NCBI GenBank assembly: GCA_948146395.1
Contig: OX411552.1
Coordinates: 50,892,258-50,956,257 of the forward strand
Origin: Fragum whitleyi
Taxonomy: Eukaryota > Mollusca > Bivalvia > Cardiida > Cardiidae
Length of the DNA stretch: 64,000 nt
Direction: 5' to 3'
Shown in pieces: positions 33,682 to 44,821 of this stretch. The position numbers were made by a program, and so were the translations under genes. Position 1 is the first letter of the stretch. Each line of letters opens with the position of its first letter. The notes under the pieces were generated by a model, which was not told the origin of the DNA, searched no databases, and worked only from the letters and a program-made list of their open reading frames with translations.

Positions 33682-34656
33682 TTGACTAAAGAAATGAAAG
33701 AGTCGTCAATTTCTGCCTATGCAGCGGGCACATACAAAAATCTACAAGTTCAATGGGAATCATTTGTCATGTTTTTTTTATACTTTAATCTAAACTTTTT
33801 ACCGGCTACGGTTAAGACTTTAAAATTGTACGCTCAATTTCTGTCAAGATCATTTAATTCGGTGCAAAGTGTTCGTAATTACCTTGCAGGAGTTAAAACT
33901 CTACATTGCTTAGTTGGGTGTGATACTAGTAATTTCAATGATTTCACTTTACAATTGACTTTAAGAGGTTTATCCAGGAATAAACCACATATGATTAAAA
34001 GAGCTGAGCCAATCAGTATTGACATTTTACTAAAGATTTATCTATGTTTAGATTTTTCAAACCAAGATAATATTGTATATTGGTGTCTGTTTTTGTTTGC
34101 CTTTTTTCTAGTGGCTCGCAAATCCAATTTAGTACCTACTACGCAGAAAGATATAGTTGATGGGAAATATTTGAAAGTAGATGATATCGAGAATAAAGTT
34201 AATTTTTTACTAGTTAGATTTAGGTTTTCTAAGACGATTCAATTTGGTGACAGAGAAATATTATGCCCTTTAATTCCTCTTAAAGATAAGAGACTTTGTC
34301 CAGTTACTGCTTATAACAAACTGAAATTATTAGGATTTGAACATTCCTCAGGGGCTCTATTTGTCCTTAAGGATTCAAAGTGTTTAACTTACCAGCTGTT
34401 TCAATCAAAATTAAGAGACTGTATTAGTTCTATAGGCTTGGATCCTAATCAATTTTCCTCACATTCATTCAGGCGGGGTTTCACCACCTTTGCATTCCAA
34501 TCGAATATTCCTCCAGAATACATTCAATTGTTAGGTGACTGGAAGTCAGATTGTTATAAAGATTATCTTGAATTGTCATGGAGGGATAAGTACAAAGTAT
34601 TAAACAAAATGCTTGAGGACTTATTGCTGAGGGATGAATTTGTATTATATTTCTGA
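33682..34656 (+). CDS. Tyrosine recombinase of the YR retrotransposon
   Basis: A 324-residue frame, same phase as the RT region and separated from it by TAA at 33649-33651 plus a short gap ending TTTTTTTTCAG. N-terminal SAM-like DNA-binding part (SSISAYAAGTYKNLQVQW, AQFLSRSFNSVQSVRNYLAG), then the catalytic domain: first Arg in FLVARKSNLVPTT, His-x-x-Arg in SSHSFRRGFTTFA, and the Tyr near LGDWKSDCYKDYLELSW. The R-H-R-Y set is complete, so this domain looks intact even though the rest of the element is broken. Its role is insertion of the circular or linear DNA copy by site-specific-type recombination. Confidence 0.88.
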   Translation: MTKEMKESSISAYAAGTYKNLQVQWESFVMFFLYFNLNFLPATVKTLKLYAQFLSRSFNSVQSVRNYLAGVKTLHCLVGCDTSNFNDFTLQLTLRGLSRNKPHMIKRAEPISIDILLKIYLCLDFSNQDNIVYWCLFLFAFFLVARKSNLVPTTQKDIVDGKYLKVDDIENKVNFLLVRFRFSKTIQFGDREILCPLIPLKDKRLCPVTAYNKLKLLGFEHSSGALFVLKDSKCLTYQLFQSKLRDCISSIGLDPNQFSSHSFRRGFTTFAFQSNIPPEYIQLLGDWKSDCYKDYLELSWRDKYKVLNKMLEDLLLRDEFVLYF

Positions 34657-34674
34657 ATTACTGATTTAAATCTT

Positions 34675-35210
34675 TTGTTAATTGAAAGCTTTTCTCTCTC
34701 ATTTTTTACAGAAATTAAAGTGCATATTTTGTCAGATTCAATTGCCAAGTATGTAGACGGTATTAGACTAACACAAGTGTTCCCGTTTCCGGGTATTAAC
34801 ATTTCGCGCTTAGCAAGGCGAATAGAAAAATCACCCAAACTTGTGAATTCAGACTTTACTATATTACATGTTGGCACTAACGATGTTAATGCTTTGACAG
34901 CGAATGAATTAATGAGTTCGTTTTCTAATTTAATAACTGTCATTCGAGGAATTTCTAAAACAAAGATTATCATTTCTAGTATTCTCCCTAGACCGTTAGA
35001 CTATTCTACAACAGGGGATAAAGTCAAGCAAATTAATTTTGAATTAATAAAAATGTGTAAGGCTTTGAAAATAAAATTCATACACTCAATAGGCCATTTT
35101 TTAGATGTGGCAAACCTATTAGAGAGATGTTTGCTGTCAGAGATGGCGGTTTGCATCTCAATTTTGAGGGAACTAGAAGGCTGAGGCTATTTTTTATTAA
35201 TACAGTTGCG
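34675..35210 (+). pseudogene. SGNH/GDSL-type hydrolase of the YR retrotransposon (frameshifted)
   Basis: The frame shows block I as HILSDSIAKYVDG (catalytic Ser), a Gly in FPGINISRLARRIEKS, and block III as LHVGTNDVNALTANE. The last block, with the expected Asp-x-x-His (RDGGLHLNFEGTRRL), is present but in a different frame at 35139-35190, so a small indel lies near 35100-35138. The frame running through 35184 therefore ends in nonsense. The sequence just before the domain (TTTTCTCTCTCATTTTTTACAG, ending 34711) is a strong 3' splice site, so this domain may be reached by splicing from the recombinase frame. SGNH domains are known from some Ngaro elements and CR1-type LINEs; their role in transposition is unclear. 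Confidence 0.75.
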
Positions 35211-36090
35211 CATATTTGCAAAGAGTGAATTTGTTGGTGGTAATTTATTAGTTATTATCAATACAAATATATAGGGAAGGGGCCCTCCTTGATAGGGGTA
35301 TCTTACTCTATCGGAGGTAAACCTGCATGATGATAGTAGCTTATATCATAGGTGGGTTGGGTTGGATTATTGTCAAGAAAATGAACATTTGGGGGCCTGG
35401 GTAAAGGAGGTATACTACTCCTTTCAAGGTAAGTTCGGGTTAACATTAGTAGCTTATTTTGTTCTCGAACAGGGAGGGGGGTGGTTATGACATTGTCTTT
35501 TAAATTTGATTACTTTACTACTTGTGCTTGCATGTATGCTTGGTTTTGTTAATGTATTGCCTTTTTGGGGGATGTGTGGGCTAGGTTTGGCGGTTAAACA
35601 TTTAGCCAAGGGCATCTTTTGTTCATTTTTTTTATATCTCGCATAACACTTTTTGTATCATGCAGCATGTTGTTGAAAGATCTCCGCTGGCTAATTGTTT
35701 AAGTTCATTACGGATCCTTTTGCATGATTACTCATGGATTTGTGATATAAATCAAGTTGATCTTATCTGTATGGAGTAACTTTCATATCGAGTTTTGAGA
35801 CTGAATTGTATCCTAATAAATCATCAATAGAGTTATTTATTCTTGTTGTTAGTTGCCAATTATCTGCCCTTGAACTTCAGACATTTTTTTTTTCTTTTCT
35901 CAAATATACCAGTAATTTCTTTTAATAGCTTTAAAACTTTATACAAACATTTATCACATGTTTTAATTTTGCAAGACACAATTTTGAAGTCTCAAATCCC
36001 TCAGGTTCAAGAGTTATCTTTATATTTGAATCATTTTTTGCCTCTCCTGTAAAATATCTCATTCTCTGAAAGCACTTGCGGGGGTATTAA

Positions 36091-39000
36091 GTCCCACTCA
36101 AGGACAATTGTGAAAATACATTTAGTGAGTAAACCTTGCGATTTAAGACAAGCAAAAACTTTCCTTTGAAAGGTCAATATATACTTTTTAACAAGTAATT
36201 TAAACCTGTTTAATCTATATCGAAAACAAGGCACGAGAATCTAACGGTCAAAAGTAGATTTCACGGCTCACCGCACAAAATCTACCTATACATACTTATT
36301 TAAGTGTATGAGCATGCATTATATAATTATTCATCTTTCATTACATATCAAACTTATTGATTATGTTCTTGGTATCAAATTACTTAAATAAATAATTGTG
36401 AACAGTCAGATAATCGATTAAGACTGGTTAGATTCACCTATAGATATCAATCAGATGACTTTATATAGTGAATCCATCTAATGAAATCTCGGTAAATGTA
36501 TCGTCTGAAATAATAAAAAAAACGATGAAGGTTAACTATATTATGTTACTGATTTTAAAAAAAAAAATCTAAAGAAGACCTACAGTTGTAAAACTTGTTC
36601 GATTTATAACTTAAAATAAAACCACTCCTACTCGATGACGGAGCAAAAATCGTCCATAAATTAAAACAGAACACTTCAGGTAAAATAAGTTCCATACCAG
36701 GAAGATATCACATCTATTCAGTGTTCATTAATATTATATTGATTCACGAAACGTCCACGCTGATGGCAGTGTGTACGAAAACGGACCGGTTGAAAGATTG
36801 GGGTTGGGGTGAGGGCTATACCCTTTCTATAACCCCTAAAAGTATGACAGTTTGTTAATCAATGGTCTTCATAAATAATCCCAGCGTGCCTCCAACTTAA
36901 CCAATTCCTATTTTGTCACCCTTATCTCAACATATTTCACATGGATCCATTTCCCGTCTCTCGGAGTTGATGATCTTTGAAAACATTTAACTTTATACAA
37001 GGACTTGAAGTTAAAGTAATGCCCGGTTTTACTTTGTTTAATAAAGCTTTTCATATGAGTAATAATATCTTGAAAATATTGTTTAGCAATGAAGAATCTA
37101 TCTTCAATACATATGGACTGTTTTCATCGGCATTCCATCACAAGTCCCAATGGTGTTAATAACGTTTTGGCTGTTTCCACGCTGCATACGACACAGCATA
37201 GTAAAATCTTGCATGACAGCCTTTCTGTATTGATAATCCGGTAGAAAAACGATGAAAAAAGTTTGTACAAAATCAGTTTGCTTTAAGAAACGCTTTTTTT
37301 TTTCATTTAAAGAAAGGTTTTGTGTTTTTCAGGCTTGTTGTTGGATCGTGAAATAAAGTCGTTTTCTGCCATTTCTGGATAAACGAAACACGCTTTTGAT
37401 TAATTAGGCTTTGTTTATGAAGCATGACATTGTTTTTCTGAATTTTAGAGTTCATCAGGCCGCGTTTTTATGGCGTTAATCAGAACAGATGAAAAAAGCG
37501 TTGTGTCTACCCCTTTCCCTTTTTAAGATAAAATTATGCACGATGTCAGTAAGATGGATACTAAGTACAGGTATAACGGTTTTTGTTCAATAAATTTTGC
37601 CCTCGCTTGGAATATACTGGGTCGTAATTAGACAAACTAACGTGCTTGTTATTACGTCGTTTTATTCTTACACCGTACATCGAAGTATTTCAAAATCGCC
37701 GTGGATTAGAAGGTTAAACCGTCTTCTTTACAATAATGATGCGTTCATTCATTTTCTATTTCATTTACAATAAGAAATATTTAGCCATATATGACTTCGC
37801 GAAACCGGACAAGACTTTTTTCCATCAGTAAATTTACGTGTATTTGAAAATGGGATCCACTGACGGTTTAACCATGACAAATACGCTCATTTTCCAGTTA
37901 CAAACGTTGTTGGTTAAACATGTAACAGAGGCATCCATGTGCTGTAACTTTTGAACTCTGTTCCTTCAATATGTCCGATAAGGAATTTTCCCAGCTCAAT
38001 CCATTTGAATCGACGCAAAAATGACAATGAAAGGGTAAAGCATCTGTTGTTTATAAAGGAGTTTAATTTGGCACGTCCGATATGGATAATCCGTGTTTCT
38101 TAAATAACTTCCTCATTGTTAGATATAATTTATCGACCACCACAGTGAATATCGATGAGGACACTTGACATTCCAATTTATTTCAATACTCCTTTTTTTT
38201 CATTTTTATTTCCCTTTATTACTTCAGATTTTTTAAACAAAATTCAAATAGGCCGTAAAGCAACGGTTCATCACCGACTAATCCATTGGTGTTCAGAAAA
38301 CGCTGTTTTTATCGAGAGATGTGGAGTACCTACCAGCTTCAAAGGTGTTCACCCGTAAACCAGGGGCAATAATGGTGTTGACCACATATAGTCCAGCCGC
38401 GGAATTCGAAAACGCGGGAAAATGTGGAATAGCCAGGAGTAGGGGTGGACTGAACTGAAATTTAACAAGCGTGAGATAACGGTACTTAATCACAACTGTA
38501 ATCACAGATATACTGACAGAGTAAAGAAACTCACAAAGAAAACCCTTTTTTTCTTCCAGTCGATATTCAATGATTTTTTATGTTTCAATTTTAGTTCTTC
38601 GTGATGAAGTCGGTTTCGAAAGCATGTTTCTTTTACGCTATGACACATGACGTTTACAGATGTAATTCAAAGGATGGTTAAAATGCCGGTAGTCTTGTGT
38701 TTCTTTGATCCCTCAGTATAGTTAAAAGACCGTTACAGCAAAAAATCCGTTGGTCCCAATTTTTCTATATTAAAGTCGTCGAAAGTCTGTTTATAAACAT
38801 TCGGATAGCATGGTTTACCTATAGCCTGTTGAATAAAGCATCAGGCCTATTGCTGACTGAACTATGAAAATTGCACGTAAGGTAAGGGAGAATACCGCTC
38901 CTCTATTCTTGAAGAGTACTTTTACGTAATCGTTATCCAAAAAGACGCAATGCACTGGTTATCTTAGACAACCAATAGAAAAGGGACTGATAAGGACATG

Positions 39001-40585
39001 GTGTTGGGTCAATATTCTTGAAAAATAAAAACACTCTAGAGACAAGTGACATAATAGGTTGGGCTTTATGTTCAGAAAGGGAAATGCGATGTTCTTCGAT
39101 GCGATTTCTAGCAATATTTCTACATGGTGGTCATCCTTGAACCTAATCTTAAGTCAAAGATTTTGTTATCAGATGTATACCGATCACGTTATTGACGTTG
39201 TCCGATTCGTAGCTCGTTCACAAGTTGCTTTGTCGCACAGACGTCACAAGCGGCCCACCTTGACCCTATCAGACGGATTATCTCTTGCAAGCGTTTTAAA
39301 GACGCAATCACTTATCAAGTATCAGGCACGACCCTACTCAAAAGTTCTGAGCGGCCATCATACATTTCTCCATTTTTCACTTATTTCCCGCTTCTATTTT
39401 GAGAAGCGACCATTGCCTTTCAAAAGAGTGATCATTCAGACACCATCCTGTTCAATTATTTTGTAAAGTCATGCATCAGGAAGTCCTACAGACGTTATCA
39501 AATACCTGTACCCTCGACTTCAAAAGTCACAAAAAAGGCATTGTTAGAGAATTTTGAATTTTTCGACACTTGAAAAACGTAAATCTAATCAATGCTATGT
39601 ACCGATATCAGTGGAAGAACGCATGAGGACTTCTAAAGAATTAGAGAAATGCCACAACTCTCTGCCCATTCGTTACACTAATAAGAAATGTCAAAAATAC
39701 CCCACCCACCAATGTTAACTTTGAAATCGAGGGTACTCCTACATGCATTTAATTTTAAATCAGTTCTAGTTGTATTCTTTTGCTACCTGACTTCATAAAT
39801 GACTTGGCTAGATTAATCCAGTGAAAACGAGTTGAAACTATGTCGCATTTATAACATATTCCCAAAAATGCAATTGGCCGTTTTGAGGAGTATAAAGTTT
39901 AAAACTGTTTTTTTTTTTCTGGGATCGATCCATTTCAAGAGCCCAAAGACATGGCGACGAAAATCGCAATAATGACTTTGCAACAAAAAATAGGATTTTT
40001 TTCAAAGCACCAGCCCTTGCGCGAATCGCTTTCGTATCGCAAGTTCAAGACATTTGACATTCCTTTTGACACTTGGAGGGAGATTCATTAGAGTTATCAT
40101 AATTTTTTTTTTAAGGTGTAAAATGCATAGCAGAAAAAAACGTCATTTCTTTTCACTGGGTCGTTTTTTATGACATCAGCTTGGTATATTTTTTATGTAT
40201 ATAGCTTTATTCTAACGCTTCAATTCTATGGATTCATGTACCTGTATTTCTCCCAATAAACGCTCCCGGGAGCCATACATAACATTCTCAGGGCGCTTTT
40301 GTTTAGTGTGCATTTTCTGAATGAAAAAATCATTAAAGTTTTAAATGATTAATTGGAGGAAATTCATATCAAATTAGAGACTCAACAAGCTCTTAAGATA
40401 AAGGCATTTGAAGTGGGTTTCTCTGTGTGTGGGTGTCTCAATGAAATCAACAAACACTTCTTTATATCTTAAAATAAAATATTGTCAAATAAAAATGTAA
40501 AGATTGCTCCATAATGAAACAAATATTTGTTGGGACTACTTAGCGCACAAGCTTACAACATAGCATATTCGTAGACCTATGTGGT
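36091..40585. other. Gene-poor stretch, no recognised repeat
   Basis: 4.5 kb without a supported exon or a repeat shared with the rest of the window. The longest frame, 39059-39466 (135 codons), has no family motif and no splice context that I trust. The region could be intergenic or a large intron of the minus-strand hydroxylase gene, whose 3' exons are missing. Confidence 0.4.
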
Positions 40586-40735
40586 ATTGCAGCTGGAGGC
40601 TAGAAAGGATGTAATGGTAGCACTGGAGTTAGAAATACCAGGAATCCACTGTTAGGCGCCCCAGCCGCCTCGATATAACTGAAAGATTGTTGAAAACCGG
40701 CGTAAGACCTCGGTCAAACAAAAATACAACATAAC
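40586..40735 (+). repeat. SINE tail, copy A
   Basis: GCAGCTGGAGGCTAGAAAGG, GTAATGGTAGCACTGGAGTT, AATACCAGGAATCCACTG, CTCGATATAACTGAAAGATTG and GAAAACCGGCGTAAGACC match, block by block, the sequences at 61600-61745 and 42165-42245, and the reverse at 47440-47560. No tRNA-like head is attached here, so it is 5'-truncated. Confidence 0.6.
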
Positions 40736-41095
40736 AGCGTACTCAAACGGTTTTCATTGAGGAGTAAAAGAACTTTTCAGCCAATCAGAATGCACGAATC
40801 TTGGTGGAAACGACTAAAATAAAATTATTGGATATTGAAATCAAAAATAAAACTATTTTGTAAATGTCTGAGCAAAAATTCCGAATCAGGCAACAAACTC
40901 GCATCCAACAATTTTACAGCATAATATTTTAACAGGTAGATTGATTTCAAAATAACCCTGTTCTTTTGACTCTCATTAAGAATGGAATTAATCCTTTCCC
41001 ATTTTCTTAACCTACGTACATTCTATTTATTATGAAGCCTAGTCTGAAACGTTGTTGAATTTGGACCAGTCTAATGTTAAATTCTTTAATGGTAG

Positions 41096-41243
41096 TAGAC
41101 CCGTAATAGTTCCGCAACATTTCAGAAGTAATGAACTTTAACAGTGCTTACCGAGGTTACCTAATAATTTTCATTAGGAAAACCTCGGTCAACATTGTGA
41201 AAGATCATGTGTTCCGAAATGTTGCGGAACTATTACGGTTCCA
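41096..41243. mobile_element. Palindromic MITE, copy 1
   Basis: Almost the whole 148 bp is one inverted repeat. CCCGTAATAGTTCCGCAACAT pairs with the complement of ATGTTGCGGAACTATTACGG, and CCGAGGTTACCTAAT pairs around a short centre with ATTAGGAAAACCTCGG. It matches the copy at 58637-58785. It has no coding capacity. Confidence 0.75.
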
Positions 41244-41784
41244 TTCCCTTAAATATTTTTTAAAACAAAAATGGTGGTTGTTCAATTAGTAACCATGTAA
41301 AATAATAACTTACTCTCAAAGATAAACCGAATATCCGAAGGACAGTAAATAAACCTCTTATACGTTACAAATTTAAAGATCACAAATTAAATATAACGTC
41401 GAATGTAACATGTCTAATCACGATCCAAAATTACCCAGGTCTATTATTGGTTTTTCATTATCTGTCACTTTCTAATGACTTTTAAAATACGCTCCAAATG
41501 AGTTAGCTTTTATTTGTTACGACTGCGCTGAGCGAGAAATATACATACCGAAAGTCCTGCATTTTGCGTTCGTGTGTCTTTCATATAAATTCGGTTATAC
41601 ATTTATTCCTTATTCTACACTTCGAGAGTGCAAGGTGCAAGGTTTGCGGGTTCATTGAATTATTTATGACAATTCAATGAGTCATCACAAAAACTGTTGT
41701 AGGAATTTATACAATGTGTAGATACTACTCTAGTATTGTGTTGACTTTCTAAATACTTGCGTACTTACGTACATACATGTATTA

Positions 41785-41870
41785 CAGTTAGTAACATCGT
41801 GAACTAGGCATTCATTGTCATTCGAAATCATTCTTAAACGCTCGATCAGCGTTCCATTTAATTTATTCAC
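41785..41870 (-). mobile_element. TA-flanked MITE, copy 3 (terminal fragment)
   Basis: CAGTTAGTAACATCGTGAAC, preceded by TA at 41783-41784, is the reverse of the right end of the MITE at 9811 and 29491. Similarity continues through CATTC...AGCG(C/T)TCCATT and then fades, so only one end remains. Confidence 0.6.
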
Positions 41871-41925
41871 CTCAAAACGATTAGAAATAGTTTAAAATGA
41901 CTACCATTTATACATCCACAATTTC

Positions 41926-41997
41926 AAGTGAGTGATCAAAGGTCAATATTGTCTATACAGTGTTTAGACAATATTGACCTTTGATCACTCACTCAAA
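41926..41997. repeat. Hairpin of about 26-bp arms
   Basis: GTGAGTGATCAAGGTCAATATTG on the left pairs with CAATATTGACCTTTGATCACTCAC on the right with one indel, around a short loop (TCTATACAGTGTTTAGA). A fragment of the same motif (TCTTTGATCACTCACTTGAAAT) occurs at 16931. Confidence 0.7.
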
Positions 41998-42065
41998 CTT
42001 GTGGATCTTTACTTATGTCAAATAAATTGTTGTGCTTTCCTATTATCTGGTGTTGACTTTTAAGG

Positions 42066-42245
42066 GGACCGCCGTCATAGCGGATTAGGTGTCACGTCGT
42101 ACTGTCTATCAAAAGGTCCCGGGTTCGATCCCCGACGGCGGCACCCATCAATAGTTGATTATCATACACATCTATGGGAAAGCAGCTGAATGCTAGGAAG
42201 TGATGTAATGGCAGTGCTGGTGTGAGAAATACAAGGAATCAATTT
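42066..42245 (+). mobile_element. tRNA-headed SINE, near full length
   Basis: The head at 42069-42142 has CCGCCGT pairing perfectly with ACGGCGG across 74 nt, and a B box GGGTTCGATCC at 42121. The body ATGGGAAAGCAGCTGAATGC, GATGTAATGGCAGTGCTGG, AGAAATACAAGGAATCAAT matches the tails at 40586 and 61600. It shows that the tail family there belongs to this tRNA-derived SINE. The T stem and D arm are imperfect, so I do not call a tRNA gene. Confidence 0.65.
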
Positions 42246-42539
42246 TAATGTGCTCTAGTTATTGCCTACAGAGAAAGTGAAATACTTTTTTGAATGGTAT
42301 TTTTAAGATATGCGATACAAAACAAAAATGCAGAATCGACTTAGTAATGTTGAAGAATGTTTTATATGGCTCTATGGGGTCACAACGATCAAATATTGAG
42401 AAGGAAATTTGATCTGCCCTAACTGGGACAGGTTTTTGTTCTAATCGTGATCGGGAAATTCCCATATCGATCGATGATATAGAAGGAATTCCCCATTGAA
42501 AAAATATTCCAATACGTTATTAGTGAACACCCTTTTTTT

Positions 42540-42790
42540 CTACTTTTTTGGAATATTATGAACGTCTTTGTCCTTATTGTGACAGTGAAGATGAATACCA
42601 TTTCATCCTCATTTGCTCATCTTATTTTGATTTGCAAAAAACCTATATTAAGAAACATCTTAGAAAAAAAAAAAAACCATCCATGTTTAAGTTAGTTGGC
42701 TTACTTGATAGCAAATATAAAATAATATGAATGAATCTAGCAAAATTTTTACAAGAGGCCTTTCAACGCAGAATAATGTTCGAAAATGGA
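42540..42790 (+). pseudogene. 3' end of a LINE reverse-transcriptase ORF (fragment)
   Basis: The frame holds YERLCPYCDSEDEYHFILIC, the C-x2-C...H...C motif found at the C-terminus of many LINE ORF2 proteins, and then SSYFDLQKTYIKKHL. The expected ending (LAKFLQEAFQRR) follows in a different frame at about 42735-42770, so there is a frameshift near 42725. The rest of the LINE is absent. This is a 5'-truncated, dead insertion, as is usual for LINEs. Confidence 0.65.
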
Positions 42791-43121
42791 TAATTCACTC
42801 TAATCTAGATATTTTAATATGATATAATATGGAAAGCGAGATATTTGAAAATATAATAAATGTCAATAAATAAAAGCATAATTTGTCATCAGTTCCTATG
42901 CTATAAACTTTATTCAATTTATAATTTTCTCTCAAATTAATGTTTCTTTACCATACTTGATACAGATTATCAGGATTCGCTCTTATAAGTAGTGATAACC
43001 GTACATTCGTATGCAAACCTCTGGACAAATTAGCGAATTTGGTATCTACTTGCTTCTTATACTATCCGTTGTGTTTAAAATGTATTTGTCAAGTTGTTTG
43101 TTTGTATTTATGTTTGTTTGA

Positions 43122-44810
43122 GGTCCGTGAAGTTGGCAGCCTAGCAGCCTAGCAGAGTGAAGTTGGCAGCCTAGCAGACTAAATTTTTTTTTAAACCAAA
43201 TTTTTGATATCTGACACTAGCAATATGTACGAGAAGTCATTACAAACCGTAAAAACTGAATTTCTATTGAAGGTAGAATTGTTCCGGATATGTCGTTTTA
43301 TTCAACTTTTCGGACCAAAATGTACCGAAAATTTCCCTGAACTTTTATCAATCTTGTCCTTATAAATATGAGAACTTTAATCTTTGGAAAAAAGATAGTG
43401 GTCATTTAAGGATGCTACGCTGCTCGACCGCTGGAAATGTGAACTTGGCAGTCTGGCATCCTAGCAGAGTGAAGTTGGCCACTACCGTTTTTTTTTTTTT
43501 TTCCAAAAAATAAAGTTTTCATATTTGTAAGGGCAAGTTTGATATGTTCCGGACAATTTTCGAGACATTTTGGTCGGAAAAAGTAAATAAAGTGAGATAT
43601 CCGGAACAAATCTACCTTTACTAGAATTTCAGTATTTACGGTTTCGAATGACTTCACGTTAATAATACTAGTGTCAGATATAGATCATTTTATTCCAAAG
43701 TTGTTCACTCTTCTAGGCTGCCAACTTCACTCTGCTTGGATTCCTGACTGCCAACTTCACATTTCCAGCAATTTAGCAGCGTAGCAACCTATAATTACAC
43801 TACCGTTTTTATTCCAAAGAATAAAGATCTCATATTTGAAAGGACCAGATTGATATGTTCCGAGCAATTTTCGGGACATCCTGTTCGGCAAAGTTGAATA
43901 AAGTAAGATAACCGTAACAAATCTACCTGCAATAGAAATTCAATGTTTACGGCTTGAATTGACTTCTCGTGTATTATACTAGTGTAAGATATCAATTATT
44001 TTGTTAAAAAGTTGTTCAGTCTGCTAGTCTGCCAACTTTACTTTGCTATGCTGCTTGCCTGCCAGACTGCCAACTTCACATTTCTAGCAGTCTAGCAGCG
44101 TAGCAACCTAAAATGACCACTATCGGTTTTTCCCCCAAAGATAAAAGTTCTCATTTTTGTAAGGGCCAGATTGATATCGGTTCCGGGCAATTTTCGGGAC
44201 ATTTTGGTCGGAAAAGTTGAATAAAGTGAGATATCCGGAACAAATCTACCTTCACTAAATTTCACTAAAATTCTCATATTTGTTAAGACCAGATTGATAT
44301 GTTCCGGACAATTTTCGGGATATCTTTGTCGGTAAAGTTGAATAAAGCGAGATATCTGGAACAACTCTACCTTCGCTAGAAATTTATGTTTACGGTTTGT
44401 ACTGACTTCTCGTGCCTATTGCTAGAGTCAGATATCAATAATTTGGATATTTTTTTAGTCTGCTAGGCTGCCACCTTCACCCTGCTAGGCTGCCAGACTG
44501 CCAACTTCTTATTTCCAGCATTCTAGCAGCGTATCAACCTAAAAAGAACACTACCGTTTTTTTTCCCAAAGAATAAGGTTCTCATATTTCAAACACCAGA
44601 TTGATATGTTCCGGGCAATTTTCGGGACATTTTGGTCGGAAAAGTTGAATAAAGTGAGATTTCCGGAAGAAATCTACCTTCACTAAATTTTCAGTGTTTA
44701 CGGTTTGAAGTGACTTCTAGTGTCTAGTGTATCAATTATTTTGATAAAAGGTTTTTTTCAGTCTGCTAGGCTGCCAACTTCACTCTGCTAGGCTGCCAAC
44801 TTCACGGACC
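43122..44810. mobile_element. Foldback-like element 3, unequal arms, 11-bp TSD
   Basis: The left end GGTCCGTGAAGTTGGCAGCC recurs inverted at the right end (44791-44810). The ends also share CTAGCAGAGTGAAGTTGGCAGCC. TGTTTGTTTGA lies directly outside both ends (43111-43121 and 44811-44821), a candidate 11-bp target-site duplication, though low in complexity. The left arm is one unit of about 350 bp. The right arm has about four tandem inverted units, marked by CTACCGTTTTT/CTATCGGTTTT near 43481, 43800, 44122 and 44552, and by TCCGG(A/G)CAATTTTCG. The shared unit runs GGTTTACGG...GGTAGA...TCCGGA...TCAACTTTTCCGAC in one sense. No transposase frame. The minus-strand frames at 43415-44364 are parallel translations of the units. 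Confidence 0.8.
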
Positions 44811-44821
44811 TGTTTGTTTGA

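Larger units (their letters stand above)
30243..35857 (+). mobile_element. Ngaro/DIRS-type tyrosine-recombinase retrotransposon (5.6 kb)
   Basis: Order of domains: gag with a Cys/His region, reverse transcriptase, RNase H, tyrosine recombinase, SGNH hydrolase, all on the plus strand. No methyltransferase is seen, and an SGNH hydrolase is present. Both features fit Ngaro-type better than DIRS1-type elements as I recall the families. Boundaries come from the interrupted host repeat: CTCAAGAATT|TGCTTAG on the left and AGTTGCC|AATTATCTGCCCTTG on the right. The four bases AATT are therefore present on both sides, as expected of a recombination core rather than an integrase-made duplication. The 3' non-coding part (35270-35480) has two diverged direct units (ATAGGGGTATCTTACTCTATC / AAAGGAGGTATACTACTCC, each followed by TAGTAGCTTAT). 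Several frames are interrupted by stops, so the copy is probably dead. Confidence 0.85.
29252..36090 (+). mobile_element. GGGGGTATA-type minisatellite element, split by two insertions
   Basis: It starts with a hairpin head, ATACCCCCGCAAAACG/CGGGGGTAT, and a GTCCGTCCGTCCGTCTGTCTG run, and ends ACTTGCGGGGGTATTAAGTCCC near 36090. Units of about 140 bp share CAATTTTGAGGTCCCAACTCC, TGGTTCAAGAATTATTTGCCC and TTGCAAGACACAATTTTGA. The unit run is interrupted at 29491-29925 by a MITE and at 30243-35857 by a retrotransposon, then resumes (35858-36060) exactly mid-unit. Because sister units show the uninterrupted sequence, both insertion boundaries can be read to the base. Confidence 0.7.

Noticed and set aside
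39059..39466. 135-codon frame as a gene
   Set aside because: Composition and lack of any family motif suggest chance. No upstream signals are convincing.
42069..42142. tRNA gene with perfect acceptor stem
   Set aside because: The D arm and anticodon stem do not form convincingly, the T stem has a mismatch, and a SINE body shared with other loci follows directly.
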